Assembly: GCA_021300015.1 (NCBI GenBank)
Contig: JAJTFB010000005.1
Span: 62,001 to 126,000, forward strand
From: Pirellula sp.
GTDB taxonomy: Bacteria; Planctomycetota; Planctomycetia; Pirellulales; Pirellulaceae
Length of the DNA: 64,000 nucleotides
Reading direction: 5' to 3'
Below, piece by piece: positions 9,990 through 19,656 of this stretch. Position 1 is the first letter of the stretch; the number at the start of each line of letters is the position of its first letter. A model generated the notes under the pieces. That model had not been told where the DNA came from and made no database searches. It saw only the letters and a list, made by a program, of their open reading frames with translations. A program made the position numbers and the translations under genes.

Positions 9990-12900
9990 ATGCCTCGATT
10001 TGAAACTGTCCGACGCCATTGGTCTGTGCGTCCTTCCAAGCCGCTTCGCGCGATCCCGATGCTGTTGGCCCTCTTGGGATGCTGCACGCTTGGTGCCCTC
10101 TGGGCAACCACAAGCGTCTCGTCGCCCAGCCGCACGGAACTGCCCCCGAGCGTCCTGCCGCTTGAGTTTGTCGGCGGTGAAAAAATCGCCCTTGTCGGAA
10201 ACTCCCTTGCCGAGCGGATGAACCTATTCGGGAACCTGGAGACTTACCTACATCTGCTCAACCCAGAACGAAATCTGGTGGTGCGAAATTTCGCTAGACC
10301 TGCCGAAGCGGTCAACAACCAACAGCGATCGGCCGACTACACGGTCATCGATGATCCGATGAAGGTCTTTTCTGCCGATACCTACTTGTGCTTCTTCGGT
10401 TTCAACGAATCTTATCAAGGTGCCGAAGCCATCGAGGATTTCAAGAAACAGTACCACCAATACCTCGACCAGCTTGCAAGCCAATACCCTCGAAGCGGTG
10501 CCTCGCCCACCCCTCGCATGGTTCTGGTCTCTCCGATCGCTTTCGAACCGACCGATTCGCGATTCCTTCCCAAAGGGACCGACGAGAACCAACGCTTGGC
10601 CCTCTATTCGGCTGCGGTGGCCCAAGTCGCCAAAGAGAGGAACTTGGCCTTCATCGATCTGTTTACTCCGACGCTCAAGCTCTTTTGCCAAGAGCCCGCG
10701 CTGCAATACACGATCAACGGTTGCCATCTGAACGAGTCGGGCGATGCGGCGATTGCAAAAATAATGGTCGAACAGCTATTCCAAATCGAGCCGTCGAAAC
10801 TGTCCCACGATCGACCCGAGTTGGAAAAGAACCGCTTTGAAAAACTCCGCTCGCTCATCAACGATAAAAGCTGGGTGCACCTTCAAGACTACCGAATGCT
10901 CAATGGCTGGTATGTCTACGGCGGTCGTCGCACTTGGGACAAAGAAACCTTCCCGCTCGAGTACGCCAAGATCCGGCGCATGGCCCAACTTCGCGATCAG
11001 TATTGCTGGGATATCGCCCAAGGCAAATCGGTTCCTACCACACCTGCCGATGACCAGACCGGTGAGCTATTCGTTCCGCAAACCCGATTCGGAGACCCAA
11101 GGCAAAAGTACTCCGAAGCCGAAGAACTTCGCTACCTGAGCCCCGATGAATTCATCGCTCAGACGCAGGTTCCCCCAGGTTTCAAAATCGAGCTCTTCGC
11201 CGATGAGACCAAGTTCCCTGACATCGCCAAACCCGTCCAATTAAACTTCGACAACCGAGGCCGGGCCTGGTTGGCTTGCATGCCCACCTACCCTCAGTGG
11301 AAACCAGGGGACCCCAGACCCGGTGACAAGCTCGTGATCCTCGAAGATACCGACAACGACGGAAAAGCCGACGTTTCGAAAGTCTTCTACGACAAACTCC
11401 ATTGCCCGACGGGCTTTGAATTCTTCGACGGCGGCGTGCTGGTCGTCGATCAACCTCGTATGCTCTTCCTCAAGGACACCGACGGAGACGACAAAGCCGA
11501 TCAAGTCATCCATCTGATGGACGGCTGGGCAACCGATGACACCCACCACACCTGCGGCGCCTTCGAATGGAACAACGGCGGATTACTCCACATGCTCGAA
11601 GGGATCGCCACGAGCACCACGCTCGAGACCCCGTGGGGACCCCACCGCAGCAAAGGAGACGGCGGGGCCTACGTCATGGACCCCCGCACCCTGAAGATCC
11701 GTCAGTTCGCCTTGCCAGGCCAGTACAACATGTGGTGCTACGTCTTCAACCAATGGGGACAAGGGATCGTCGGAGACGGCACGACCGCCAACCACGCTTG
11801 GGACACCCCCCTGTCGGGAACCCAATTCCGGGGCCGTCAAGGATTGAACTTTGTGTTCAACAACGAAGGAATGCGACCGGCACTAGGATGCGAATTCCTC
11901 GTGAGCCGCAATTTCCCCGACAGCGTCCAAGGCCAGTTCACTTACGCATGCGTCATCAACATGAACGGGATGCCTCGCTTTACCATCAATGACGACGGTG
12001 GAGGATACAGCGGCGGACGAATCAAAAACGCCGATGGCTCACCCGACGATTTGATCCGCTCGAGCGATAAACACTTCCGACCTGCGGATCCGCAAATCGG
12101 ACCCGATGGCGCTCTGTGGTTCGGCGACTGGGCCAACGCCCTCGTCGGACACATGCAGTACAGCCAACGCGATCCGAATCGCGATCACGTTCGCGGTCGA
12201 CTCTATCGATTGGTCTATGCCGAACGACCCTTGGTCCAACCAGCGATTCAGCACGGCAAGTCCGTTCCGGAATTGCTCGAACAACTCAGCCAATACGAAT
12301 GGCGAACCCGCTACCGAGTCCGACGCGAATTGCGCGACCGACCAGAAGCCGAAGTCATCGCGGCGATTCGAACTTGGTTGGCCAGCAAAGACCCCACGTC
12401 GGCCGACTACGACCGATACTGCTGCGAAGCATTGTGGGTTCAGCAATCGCACCATCGGATCGACCTGGATCTCCTGGCCAAAGTCCTCACATCGGCCAAA
12501 GCTCCCGAAGCCCGCGCAGCGGCCGTTAGGATCTTGGCCGATACCCGCGATGAAATCCCCCAAGCCGAAGAGATGCTCATTTCTGCGGCCGCCGATAGCC
12601 ACCCCCGCGTCCAAACCGAAGCCGCTCGCGGCTTGAGCTTCTTCCCGACCAAGCCGGCGATGAAGGCCCTGTTTGCCATGACCAATGCACCGGCGGACTA
12701 CTGGCGCGATTACACCATCCAACACGCCCTAGGACCCAACGAGCGGGCTTGGATCGGTGACTTCGTCGCAGGGCACATCCCCGAAGCCTCCGAGCGAGGC
12801 AAGCAGATGGTCGCGCAGCTCATGGCCTCGAACGCCACGGGAGTCGCGGCCCTTCCCCACTTGCAGGTCCTTATGTCCCAGGAACCCAAACCTGCCGAAG

Positions 12901-13364
12901 AACGCAACAAAGCGATGACCGCTTTGACCCAAATCCAAGGGGACGTGAACCGAGGCCGGGAAGTCTTTGTCCGAAACTGCACCGCCTGCCACAAAGTCGG
13001 TAACGGAGACGGTCGGGAATTCGGACCGAATCTGGCCGGGGTCGCTAAACGGATGATCCGAGCCAAACTCATCGAGTCGATCGTCGATCCCAACGCCGAG
13101 GTCGCCGAGAAATATCGATCGACGGCAATCGTCACCGATGACGGTTCGGTCGTGACCGGTTTGCTCGTCTCGGATACCGACCAAGGCGTCGAGATCTTCG
13201 ACGGGAAAGAGACACGCAAGATCGCCAAGGACGAAATCGAGCAACGAAGAACACTCCAGCAAAGCTCGATGCCCGAAGGAGCCGCAGCCACCGTCGCTCC
13301 GTCGGAGTTCATCGATTTGATCGAGTACCTCTCGGCTCAAAACCAGGATGTCAAGCCTCAGTAG
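9990..13364 (+). CDS. SGNH hydrolase / PVC-type cytochrome c fusion protein
   Basis: About 1,124 residues from the ATG at 9990 (GGAG 12 bp upstream); a TTG at 9930 is in frame but less likely. A signal/anchor segment MLLALLGCCTLGALWA is followed by an SGNH (GDSL-like) domain, with ALVGNSLAER as block I and NGCHLNESGD as block V. Next come a sorbosone-dehydrogenase-like propeller (about 400-750, e.g. GFKIELFADE), helical HEAT-like repeats (about 770-990) and a c-type haem site CTACH in GREVFVRNCTACHKVG. This is a standard large planctomycete exported redox protein; the esterase domain suggests deacetylation combined with sugar oxidation. The fmt gene follows 15 bp later. Confidence 0.9.
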   Translation: MPRFETVRRHWSVRPSKPLRAIPMLLALLGCCTLGALWATTSVSSPSRTELPPSVLPLEFVGGEKIALVGNSLAERMNLFGNLETYLHLLNPERNLVVRNFARPAEAVNNQQRSADYTVIDDPMKVFSADTYLCFFGFNESYQGAEAIEDFKKQYHQYLDQLASQYPRSGASPTPRMVLVSPIAFEPTDSRFLPKGTDENQRLALYSAAVAQVAKERNLAFIDLFTPTLKLFCQEPALQYTINGCHLNESGDAAIAKIMVEQLFQIEPSKLSHDRPELEKNRFEKLRSLINDKSWVHLQDYRMLNGWYVYGGRRTWDKETFPLEYAKIRRMAQLRDQYCWDIAQGKSVPTTPADDQTGELFVPQTRFGDPRQKYSEAEELRYLSPDEFIAQTQVPPGFKIELFADETKFPDIAKPVQLNFDNRGRAWLACMPTYPQWKPGDPRPGDKLVILEDTDNDGKADVSKVFYDKLHCPTGFEFFDGGVLVVDQPRMLFLKDTDGDDKADQVIHLMDGWATDDTHHTCGAFEWNNGGLLHMLEGIATSTTLETPWGPHRSKGDGGAYVMDPRTLKIRQFALPGQYNMWCYVFNQWGQGIVGDGTTANHAWDTPLSGTQFRGRQGLNFVFNNEGMRPALGCEFLVSRNFPDSVQGQFTYACVINMNGMPRFTINDDGGGYSGGRIKNADGSPDDLIRSSDKHFRPADPQIGPDGALWFGDWANALVGHMQYSQRDPNRDHVRGRLYRLVYAERPLVQPAIQHGKSVPELLEQLSQYEWRTRYRVRRELRDRPEAEVIAAIRTWLASKDPTSADYDRYCCEALWVQQSHHRIDLDLLAKVLTSAKAPEARAAAVRILADTRDEIPQAEEMLISAAADSHPRVQTEAARGLSFFPTKPAMKALFAMTNAPADYWRDYTIQHALGPNERAWIGDFVAGHIPEASERGKQMVAQLMASNATGVAALPHLQVLMSQEPKPAEERNKAMTALTQIQGDVNRGREVFVRNCTACHKVGNGDGREFGPNLAGVAKRMIRAKLIESIVDPNAEVAEKYRSTAIVTDDGSVVTGLLVSDTDQGVEIFDGKETRKIAKDEIEQRRTLQQSSMPEGAAATVAPSEFIDLIEYLSAQNQDVKPQ

Positions 13365-13379
13365 CCCACCGATGCGCCC

Positions 13380-14543
13380 ATGACAGACCGTCCGTTGAAA
13401 CTTGTGCTCATGGGGACCGGCCCTTTTGCCTTCCCCAGCTTTCGTCAAATCGCCCGATCGCACCATACGATCCTGGCCGTTGTGACCAAGCCACCGGTGG
13501 AAAACCCATCCCGCGATAAGGCTCCCCCCGAGAGCCCTATCCTGAGCTGGGCTCGCCAAGCCGAACTGCAAATCGTTACCCCAGCGTCGATCAACGACCC
13601 GAGCGCCATCGAATGGCTGACGCAACTCCAAGCCGATCTGCTGATCGTCTGCGACTACGGACAAATCCTATCGAAAGAAGCGCTCGCTACGGCCAGCCTC
13701 GGCGGAATCAACCTGCACGGGTCCCTTTTGCCACGCCATCGTGGGGCCGCGCCCGTCCAATGGTCCATCCTAGCAGGTGACCCTCAGGCCGGGGTCAGCG
13801 TCATCCACATGACCACTAAGCTCGATGCAGGACCGGTTCTCCAGCAACGCCAAACACCCATTCAACCCGACGAGTCGGCCGATGCACTCGAAGCTCGCTT
13901 GAGCCAACTCGGGGTCGAGCCGACCATGCTGGCTATCGAAACCCTCGCACGCGGCGATGAACAAGCCGGGATCGAACAGGACCCGGAACAGACGACCAAG
14001 GCTCCTCGGCTGAAGAAAAGCGATGGTCAACTCGACTTCCGCTACCCCATCGCTTGGATCGATCGCCAAATCCGTGGCCTGCAACCTTGGCCCGGCGTCT
14101 TTGGCAATCTGATCCTATCCCAAGACAATTCAGCCCAGGCCAACTCTTCCCAGGCCAAATCGATACGGACCGTGATCCATCGGGCCAAGCCCGTAGCGAT
14201 CGATCCGGCAAAAATCGCCGAACTTGGCTGGACCCCCGGCCAAGTCCTCTGGAGCGATTCGGCTCTCGAAGCCTCCCTGGTCATCGAACATCCCAAGCAA
14301 TGGGTGGGAGTCGTTGCCCATGATGGCTTGTTGGTTTTGGAGGTCCTCCAACTGGCGGGTAAGTCGGCGATGCAAGCAGCCAGTTTCGTCAGCGGCTATG
14401 GCAAGCAGAAGAACCTGCGTTTCGAGACGCCCGGGCATGCGCATGAGCTCCTCGATAGAATGATGGCCTTGGGCGGCCAGACTTCAACGCTGCCTTCAAC
14501 GCTGCCTTCAATTCAAATACCAACGCAGAAGTCAACGCAATAG
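13380..14543 (+). CDS. fmt: Methionyl-tRNA formyltransferase
   Basis: It transfers a formyl group from 10-formyltetrahydrofolate to initiator Met-tRNA. GTGPFAFPSF is the N-terminal loop, and NLHGSLLPRHRGAAPVQW with KLDAGPVL carries the catalytic Asn, His and Asp. The C-terminal OB-fold includes FETPGHAHELLD-type sequence. At 387 residues it is longer than the usual 310-320, owing to a low-complexity insert (NSAQANSSQAKS, about residues 245-260) and a C-terminal extension STLPSTLPSIQIP from a 12-bp repeat. No def gene is adjacent, although def often is in other bacteria. Confidence 0.95.
   Translation: MTDRPLKLVLMGTGPFAFPSFRQIARSHHTILAVVTKPPVENPSRDKAPPESPILSWARQAELQIVTPASINDPSAIEWLTQLQADLLIVCDYGQILSKEALATASLGGINLHGSLLPRHRGAAPVQWSILAGDPQAGVSVIHMTTKLDAGPVLQQRQTPIQPDESADALEARLSQLGVEPTMLAIETLARGDEQAGIEQDPEQTTKAPRLKKSDGQLDFRYPIAWIDRQIRGLQPWPGVFGNLILSQDNSAQANSSQAKSIRTVIHRAKPVAIDPAKIAELGWTPGQVLWSDSALEASLVIEHPKQWVGVVAHDGLLVLEVLQLAGKSAMQAASFVSGYGKQKNLRFETPGHAHELLDRMMALGGQTSTLPSTLPSIQIPTQKSTQ
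14483..14506. repeat. 12-bp tandem duplication at the 3' end of fmt
   Basis: CTTCAACGCTGC is present twice in a row and a third time in part. It codes STLP repeats in the extra C-terminal tail of the formyltransferase, outside the conserved domain. Confidence 0.85.
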
Positions 14544-14569
14544 CGGCGATCGCAAGGAGCTATCCGAAC

Positions 14570-15976
14570 GTGGAATCCACCCCTGCGAATCGATCGATCG
14601 GCTTGGTCTCCTTGGTCTGCATGGTGATCGGGAACATGATCGGCGCGGGGGTCTACGTCTCGACCTCCTATGCGCTCGGAGCCCTCGGGGATGCCCGCCT
14701 AGTCATGGTCGCCTGGGCGATCGGAGGAGCGCATGCGATCTGCGGCGCAATCGCTTATGCGGCCCTGGCCAAGCGAGTATCGCTCAACGGGGGCGAGTAT
14801 GTCTTTTTAAGTCGATTCGTCCATCCCTCGGTCGGGTTCATGGCCGGTTGGATCTCGATCATTGCGGGGTTCACTGCCCCGATTGCGGCTGCGGGTTTGG
14901 TCTTTGGCGAAACCATCTTAGGCGCTCCGCAGTCGACGGTCCAAGCTCGGGTGTTGGCCACGTTGTGGATCGCGATATGCGCGGTTTTCCACAGCGTCAA
15001 TTTGCGCACGGGTGCTTGGCTCAACAATGCTGTCGTGGCAATGAAGTTCATCGGCTTTACGATCTTTGCGGTCGCTTGCGCGATCTTCCTCGTGCGGCTG
15101 GGTCCTGCCGATAGCTTTACCTTCCATGGATTTACACCTGAGGGCTTTACCCCTGCTGGCTTTACCCCGGCTTTGAACCAACCTTGGATCGCCTCGGATT
15201 ACTGGGGACGTTTTGGCGAACCGGAGTTCCTCAAGGTCCTGCTGATCCAATTGTTTTTCATCGCGCTTTCGTACACCGGATTCAATGCGAGTATCTACAT
15301 TGCAGGAGAAGTCCCCTCGCGATCGGTATCCCGGTCGATGGTCCTTTCTTGCATCCTCGTCACGGCGACCTATCTGTTGCTCAACACCTTGTTTTTGATG
15401 TGCGACACCCAGGAGTCGATCGTGGCGGGCAAGGACACCTTTGTCTCGGGGGTGGCCAAGAATGTCGGAGGCGTTGGATTGCAGTGGGTCATGCGAATCA
15501 CGATCGCACTTTCCTCGGCCACGAGCGTATTAGCCATGCTCGCGATCGGTCCGAGGGTGATCGCTCAAATGTCCAAAGACAAGTTGCTCCCACGTGTTCT
15601 CTCGGGCCAAGACCCACTCGACTCGTCCCCCAGTACCCCTCGTCTAGCGATCGGCCTGCAGGCCTTGGCAAGCTGCATCATTGTATGGAGCGCCAGCGTT
15701 CTTCAGATGATCAGCTATCTGGGGCTGACCCTGACGCTTTGCGGAGCGATGGCCACGGCAACCCTTTGGATCGCTTACAAGGACATGCATTCTCGCCGAG
15801 CCATCGCGTGGTGGGAGCATCTTGCACTGGCCGTGTATATTGGGGGAGCGATGCTGCTGATCGCAGGGGCTTGGATCGTCAAGCGAGAGCAGTTTTACCT
15901 GTGCATCGGGACGTTCCTGAGCGGGCTGGTCGTGTACGGTTTTGCCAAGGGATTTCAACGGGATTCAAAGGAATGA
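14570..15976 (+). CDS. APC-family amino acid permease
   Basis: A 468-residue integral membrane transporter with about 12 hydrophobic segments. It starts at GTG 14570, with AAGGAG 9 bp upstream. The first helix region VSLVCMVIGNMIGAGVYVST carries the G-x-G-V-type substrate loop of the APC superfamily, and AKRVSLNGGEYVFLSR follows TM2. An external loop holds three GFTP(E/A) repeats (about 187-201). It probably imports or exchanges amino acids or a polyamine at the cytoplasmic membrane; specificity is not readable. Its TGA overlaps the ATG of the next gene (ATGA), so the two are translationally coupled. Confidence 0.9.
   Translation: MESTPANRSIGLVSLVCMVIGNMIGAGVYVSTSYALGALGDARLVMVAWAIGGAHAICGAIAYAALAKRVSLNGGEYVFLSRFVHPSVGFMAGWISIIAGFTAPIAAAGLVFGETILGAPQSTVQARVLATLWIAICAVFHSVNLRTGAWLNNAVVAMKFIGFTIFAVACAIFLVRLGPADSFTFHGFTPEGFTPAGFTPALNQPWIASDYWGRFGEPEFLKVLLIQLFFIALSYTGFNASIYIAGEVPSRSVSRSMVLSCILVTATYLLLNTLFLMCDTQESIVAGKDTFVSGVAKNVGGVGLQWVMRITIALSSATSVLAMLAIGPRVIAQMSKDKLLPRVLSGQDPLDSSPSTPRLAIGLQALASCIIVWSASVLQMISYLGLTLTLCGAMATATLWIAYKDMHSRRAIAWWEHLALAVYIGGAMLLIAGAWIVKREQFYLCIGTFLSGLVVYGFAKGFQRDSKE
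15128..15172. repeat. 15-bp tandem repeat, three copies, in permease gene
   Basis: Three 15-bp units (GGATTTACACCTGAG, GGCTTTACCCCTGCT, GGCTTTACCCCGGCT) code GFTPE, GFTPA and GFTPA in a loop between membrane segments. Length change here would alter a loop but not the frame. Confidence 0.88.
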
Positions 15977-18819
15977 CTCACAAGGCCAAAGCAGCGTTGG
16001 ATTGGATCGATCCTCAGAGCATCCTTGTTTCGGGCATGGTGATGATTCTCTGCATGATGCTTGGGGAATCCAGGGCCGAAGATCCATTGCTCGCAAAAGC
16101 CCCTGATTCCAAGCAGATCGCGGGCTTGATTGAACAACTCAATGCCCCGAACCATGCGGAACGCAGACGTGCGTTTTTGGATCTTTGCGATCCTGCGGTC
16201 GACCTGGATAGTTGGAGCAACACTCAGGGTGCCATCGCTAAGGATCCACAAGTCGAGGCGACGTTGGTTTGGCTCAAACGCATCCGCTCCTTGCCCGGTC
16301 CCCTCGACGCAAAACTCGATGCAGCGTGCGATTATCCAGCCTTGGCTCAAGGCTCGATGAAGGTCGTCGAGCGCTATGCCCAAGAGGGCAAGCTCGATAT
16401 GCTCATGGAGTTGATCAAGCTGCTGCCCCGAAGCAGCCTCGATGCGATCCTTCAAAATAGCTTCGCACGGGGCGAAAACGGGCTCCAATCGATCTTCGAT
16501 CGAGCCTGGGCCTTGGGTAGACCCGATCTGATTCCGAAAATGCTCGACGCGCTGATCCCTCCTCATCCCTTGCGCGTTGGACTCAATCGCCGCTGGAAAT
16601 CGCTTGGCCTAGGGGACTCCTGGAAAATTTCCGTGCCGCTCGAATCGACCGATGTGCAGATGATCGCTCTGGAGAGCGAAGGCCAGATCGACCAAGCCGC
16701 AGCGTTGGCCAAGAAGTCGGGTCGGCCGGAGGCGATTGAGAAGCTGCTCCTGCGGAACAGTCGCTGGAACCAATGGCTCGATCTCGACCCATCACGATTA
16801 AGCCTCGTCTCGGCGGCTTGGTCGGAACTCCCCCGCGCATTGATCCTCGAGGCCCTCGATCGGCACGATGAGGCAAAAGCCTTTTACGAGATACGCAAAG
16901 CGTCCGCAAAAGCATCCGCTCAAGGAGCTCTGCCCAGAGGTACATCGCCAAAAGAGATCGAATCGCAAGTGCTTGCGACCCAACTGGCATTGCTCACCGG
17001 GGATACCGAAGCGGTCTTTGCAAATCTCAAAGACAACGCGCCGGTCGAACTGATGAACATGTACTTTCTCCACAACCGGATCGATCCTTTATTCGAGTCG
17101 GAAGATCTCGCCGTGCGTACCGAGAAATCTGTCTCGAATTGGCTCGATCGGAACGTCGCCGAGGGCAGAGGTTTCACCAAGGTCGTGCGATTCCAGGCTC
17201 TGTTCCGCAGGATCGGTGAGTCGGCTTGGTCCAAGGCGACCGAGCAGCGCGTCTTCGGGTTCATCGAAAGCCAGCCGCGAGACCAGCAGTTGCTGCTTTG
17301 GAAAGACTACCTCCAGCAAATCTTTCGTTATGGGCTGGAGGAACTCCGCCCCGTGGTGCTTGCAAGGGCGCTTTCGACGATCGACTCGGAACCGCCGGTG
17401 ACCAAGCGATTGAAGAATCCCGTGGCGGGTTTCCCAGAGGCTCAGTCCGAACGAATCATGACCCACGAGGACCTCTTCTCCGAGAGCTTCCCTTATATGA
17501 AAGAAGCCTCTTATCCTCTGTTTCGAGCTCTCAAAAGAGAGCACACCGAGAAAACCGACCTCCAAGTGCTTGAGTGGTTGCAACAACTCCATCAAGGAGT
17601 TCGGCCCGAGGGCTGGTCGATGCAGGACGTTCGCTCGCTGTTTCAATCGGCCATTACGATCCGTAGGAACGAGGGAATCGCACCGGCCGGGATCGTGCTC
17701 GACTTGGCCGAGGCGCTCGACGCGATGGGAGCGACCAACGATGGAATCGATCTGCTCAGCAGCCTCAACGATTCCTTAAACGCCGATCTGATGCGATCGA
17801 AGTTTCTTGCAAGACTCGGCAAATACACCGAAGCCAGGAGCTTGGTGCTCGACTGCCAGCAGCGATCCCCCGGGAGCCTTGAAGTCTACCAATGGGCCTC
17901 AGAATTGTTCACGGAATTGGGTGAGGAGAACAGGCTCAAGTGGCTCGACCAACGTTTTTTAACACGCACCAACGGGATGGAAGATTTCTCGGTGTATTCG
18001 AAAGACATGCGTCGCACCGAGCGGTTCGAACTGGCCGAACCCATCGGGCGCTTCCTGCAAGTCCAATTCGATTCCTCTCCATCGAGCTTAGCGGACCTGT
18101 GGTTGGAAGATGTCTATTGGATATGGAATCTATCGCTCCTGGCCAATCAATACCATCAGTCCGTCCCGGATCACCCTGAGCGAATCGATCGGACGTTTGA
18201 TCTGACGCTCATGAGTTCCCTTTTCGATATCTTTTCGGAGTTCGATTCCGAATCCGGAATGAACTTGCAGATGGCAAGGGGTCGAACGTCGATCGGTTGG
18301 GATATGGATTGGACGAGGTGGTCCTGGCGATACGAACGGGTGCTGGCAGCCGGGTTCTGGCAAGCCGTCAGCAAGGGGGATCGGGGCAAGGCGGATCGGT
18401 TCCTCCGAGCCGCCCATCGCATCAATCCCGAACAGATCAACACGCTGATCGACGCGGTCCCGTGGGTTCTTGAAAAATTCGATCGCCAGACCCTCGAAGA
18501 GTGGTTCCGGATCTACTACGGGCCGATGCAAGAACAGCTCAAGCAATATCCCGAGGATGTCCTAATCGCCAACAATTCCGCTTGGCTTGCCGTCAAATGC
18601 GGATTCGAGATCGATCGAGCGCTGGAACTCTCGAAGATGGTCACCGACCGCTACCCGAGCGATACGTATCTGGACACCCTGGCCGAGGTCCACTTCGTCA
18701 AAGGGGAGTTGGATCGAGCGATCGAAATCTCTTTGAGATGCCAGAAACTCAACCCTCGCGACCCTCACCACCGTCGCCAGCTCCAGCGCTACCGCGCGTC
18801 GCGCTTGGCACCCAAGTAG
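15973..18819 (+). CDS. Large exported TPR-like protein, unrecognised
   Basis: A 948-residue protein. The reading frame runs on upstream inside the permease gene, but the ATG at 15973 overlaps the permease stop (ATGA) and begins a sequence with a signal or anchor segment (ILVSGMVMILCMMLGESRAED). The rest is almost all helical with no catalytic motif seen. Near the C-terminus (about 850-930) NNSAWLAVKCGFEIDRALEL and YLDTLAEVHFVKGELDRAIE look like TPR units. It may be a scaffold working with the permease, but the function is unknown. The REP-type repeat field begins just past its stop. Confidence 0.8.
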   Translation: MTHKAKAALDWIDPQSILVSGMVMILCMMLGESRAEDPLLAKAPDSKQIAGLIEQLNAPNHAERRRAFLDLCDPAVDLDSWSNTQGAIAKDPQVEATLVWLKRIRSLPGPLDAKLDAACDYPALAQGSMKVVERYAQEGKLDMLMELIKLLPRSSLDAILQNSFARGENGLQSIFDRAWALGRPDLIPKMLDALIPPHPLRVGLNRRWKSLGLGDSWKISVPLESTDVQMIALESEGQIDQAAALAKKSGRPEAIEKLLLRNSRWNQWLDLDPSRLSLVSAAWSELPRALILEALDRHDEAKAFYEIRKASAKASAQGALPRGTSPKEIESQVLATQLALLTGDTEAVFANLKDNAPVELMNMYFLHNRIDPLFESEDLAVRTEKSVSNWLDRNVAEGRGFTKVVRFQALFRRIGESAWSKATEQRVFGFIESQPRDQQLLLWKDYLQQIFRYGLEELRPVVLARALSTIDSEPPVTKRLKNPVAGFPEAQSERIMTHEDLFSESFPYMKEASYPLFRALKREHTEKTDLQVLEWLQQLHQGVRPEGWSMQDVRSLFQSAITIRRNEGIAPAGIVLDLAEALDAMGATNDGIDLLSSLNDSLNADLMRSKFLARLGKYTEARSLVLDCQQRSPGSLEVYQWASELFTELGEENRLKWLDQRFLTRTNGMEDFSVYSKDMRRTERFELAEPIGRFLQVQFDSSPSSLADLWLEDVYWIWNLSLLANQYHQSVPDHPERIDRTFDLTLMSSLFDIFSEFDSESGMNLQMARGRTSIGWDMDWTRWSWRYERVLAAGFWQAVSKGDRGKADRFLRAAHRINPEQINTLIDAVPWVLEKFDRQTLEEWFRIYYGPMQEQLKQYPEDVLIANNSAWLAVKCGFEIDRALELSKMVTDRYPSDTYLDTLAEVHFVKGELDRAIEISLRCQKLNPRDPHHRRQLQRYRASRLAPK

Positions 18820-18824
18820 CGATC

Positions 18825-18930
18825 GATGGTCTTTTGCCCCAACGGGGCACGAGGGGATAGCCCAGGGCAAAGCGAAGCGCCGCCCTGGGATTGATGTGCC
18901 CGAAGCAACCCAAGCCCTGAAAGGGCGAAA
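18825..18930. repeat. REP-type palindromic repeat, copy 1
   Basis: An ordered set of three small palindromes: GCCCCAACGGGGC, CCCAGGGC with GCCCTGGG around an AAAGCGAAGCGCC loop, and GCCCTGAAAGGGC. The same order recurs at 19518-19623 and, reversed, at 19657-19811 and 49839-49940. It lies between the TPR protein gene and the transposase pseudogene. Confidence 0.85.
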
Positions 18931-18936
18931 GAACGG

Positions 18937-19389
18937 TCAATCCCATACATAGCGTTCATCAAATGGGACTTCGTATTTCTCTAACAATCGGCGGTATTCT
19001 TCTTGAAAGGTGACCACCCTGTGATGCTCTGCCTGAGTTGCTATGTAAACCTCCAACGCCGGGCGATGCGAAGGGCTGATGGAAAAAATGCCTTATCCAC
19101 CTTGCCAGTGAAAATTTGTATACCGTGCTCCCTTGGTTTTCAGCCATTTCGAGGATCCCGTTTTGATCTCCTGGACCAAATCCGACGGTGCACATGTGCG
19201 AGGGAGGGAGATCAACAAATGGATGTGGTCCGCGACTGACCCGGCTTTGAGGAGTGTGCCCTTTTGATGATCGACGATACCACCGATGTAAGCGTGAAGG
19301 TCGTCCCGGATATCATCGGCCAGCAACATCTCCCGGTTCTTCGTGGAGAAGACTAGATGAACAAGTATCTGCGCGAGCGATTGCGGCAT
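18937..19389 (-). pseudogene. IS200-like (REP-associated) tyrosine transposase with a nonsense codon
   Basis: From ATG 19389 (AAAGGA upstream) the protein begins MPQSLAQILVHLVFSTKNR and contains the metal-binding HUH site in ADHIHLLISLP. A TAA at 19093-19095 stops it after about 98 residues, in FHWQGG-stop-GIFSIS. The same frame continues without shift through VYIATQAEHH, where the catalytic tyrosine of Y1 transposases is expected, to a natural stop at 18937 after ERYVWD. Relatives normally have a tyrosine where the TAA stands, so one base change explains it. Full length would be about 150 residues, normal for the family. REP-type repeats flank it on both sides, typical of RAYT loci. Confidence 0.85.
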
Positions 19390-19517
19390 AAGGATACGTC
19401 CTTTCAGGGCTTGGGCAAACGGGAGGATGGCTTTCCCAACCATACCCAGGGTGGTGACATGATGGATCATTCCACGAAATTATAATTGTCCGTGGGCTCG
19501 CGAGTTTGGCGATTGCC

Positions 19518-19623
19518 CGATGGTTTTTTGCCCCAACGGGGCGCAAGGTGATAGCCCAGGGCAAAGCGAAGCGCCGCCCTGGGATTCGTGACGTCATTAA
19601 CATCGCTAGCCCTGAAAGGGCGG
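19518..19623. repeat. REP-type palindromic repeat, copy 2
   Basis: It has the same three palindromes in the same order and orientation as copy 1, with over 80 percent identity by eye. Copies 1 and 2 therefore flank the transposase pseudogene as direct repeats. Confidence 0.85.
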
Positions 19624-19656
19624 AACCGGCGGCGCGTAAGTCGTGCGATGATGTTT

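Noticed and set aside
15184-15972. N-terminal extension of the TPR-like protein gene
   Set aside because: This part is the permease gene read in another frame; the ATGA overlap at 15973 followed by a signal segment marks the true start.
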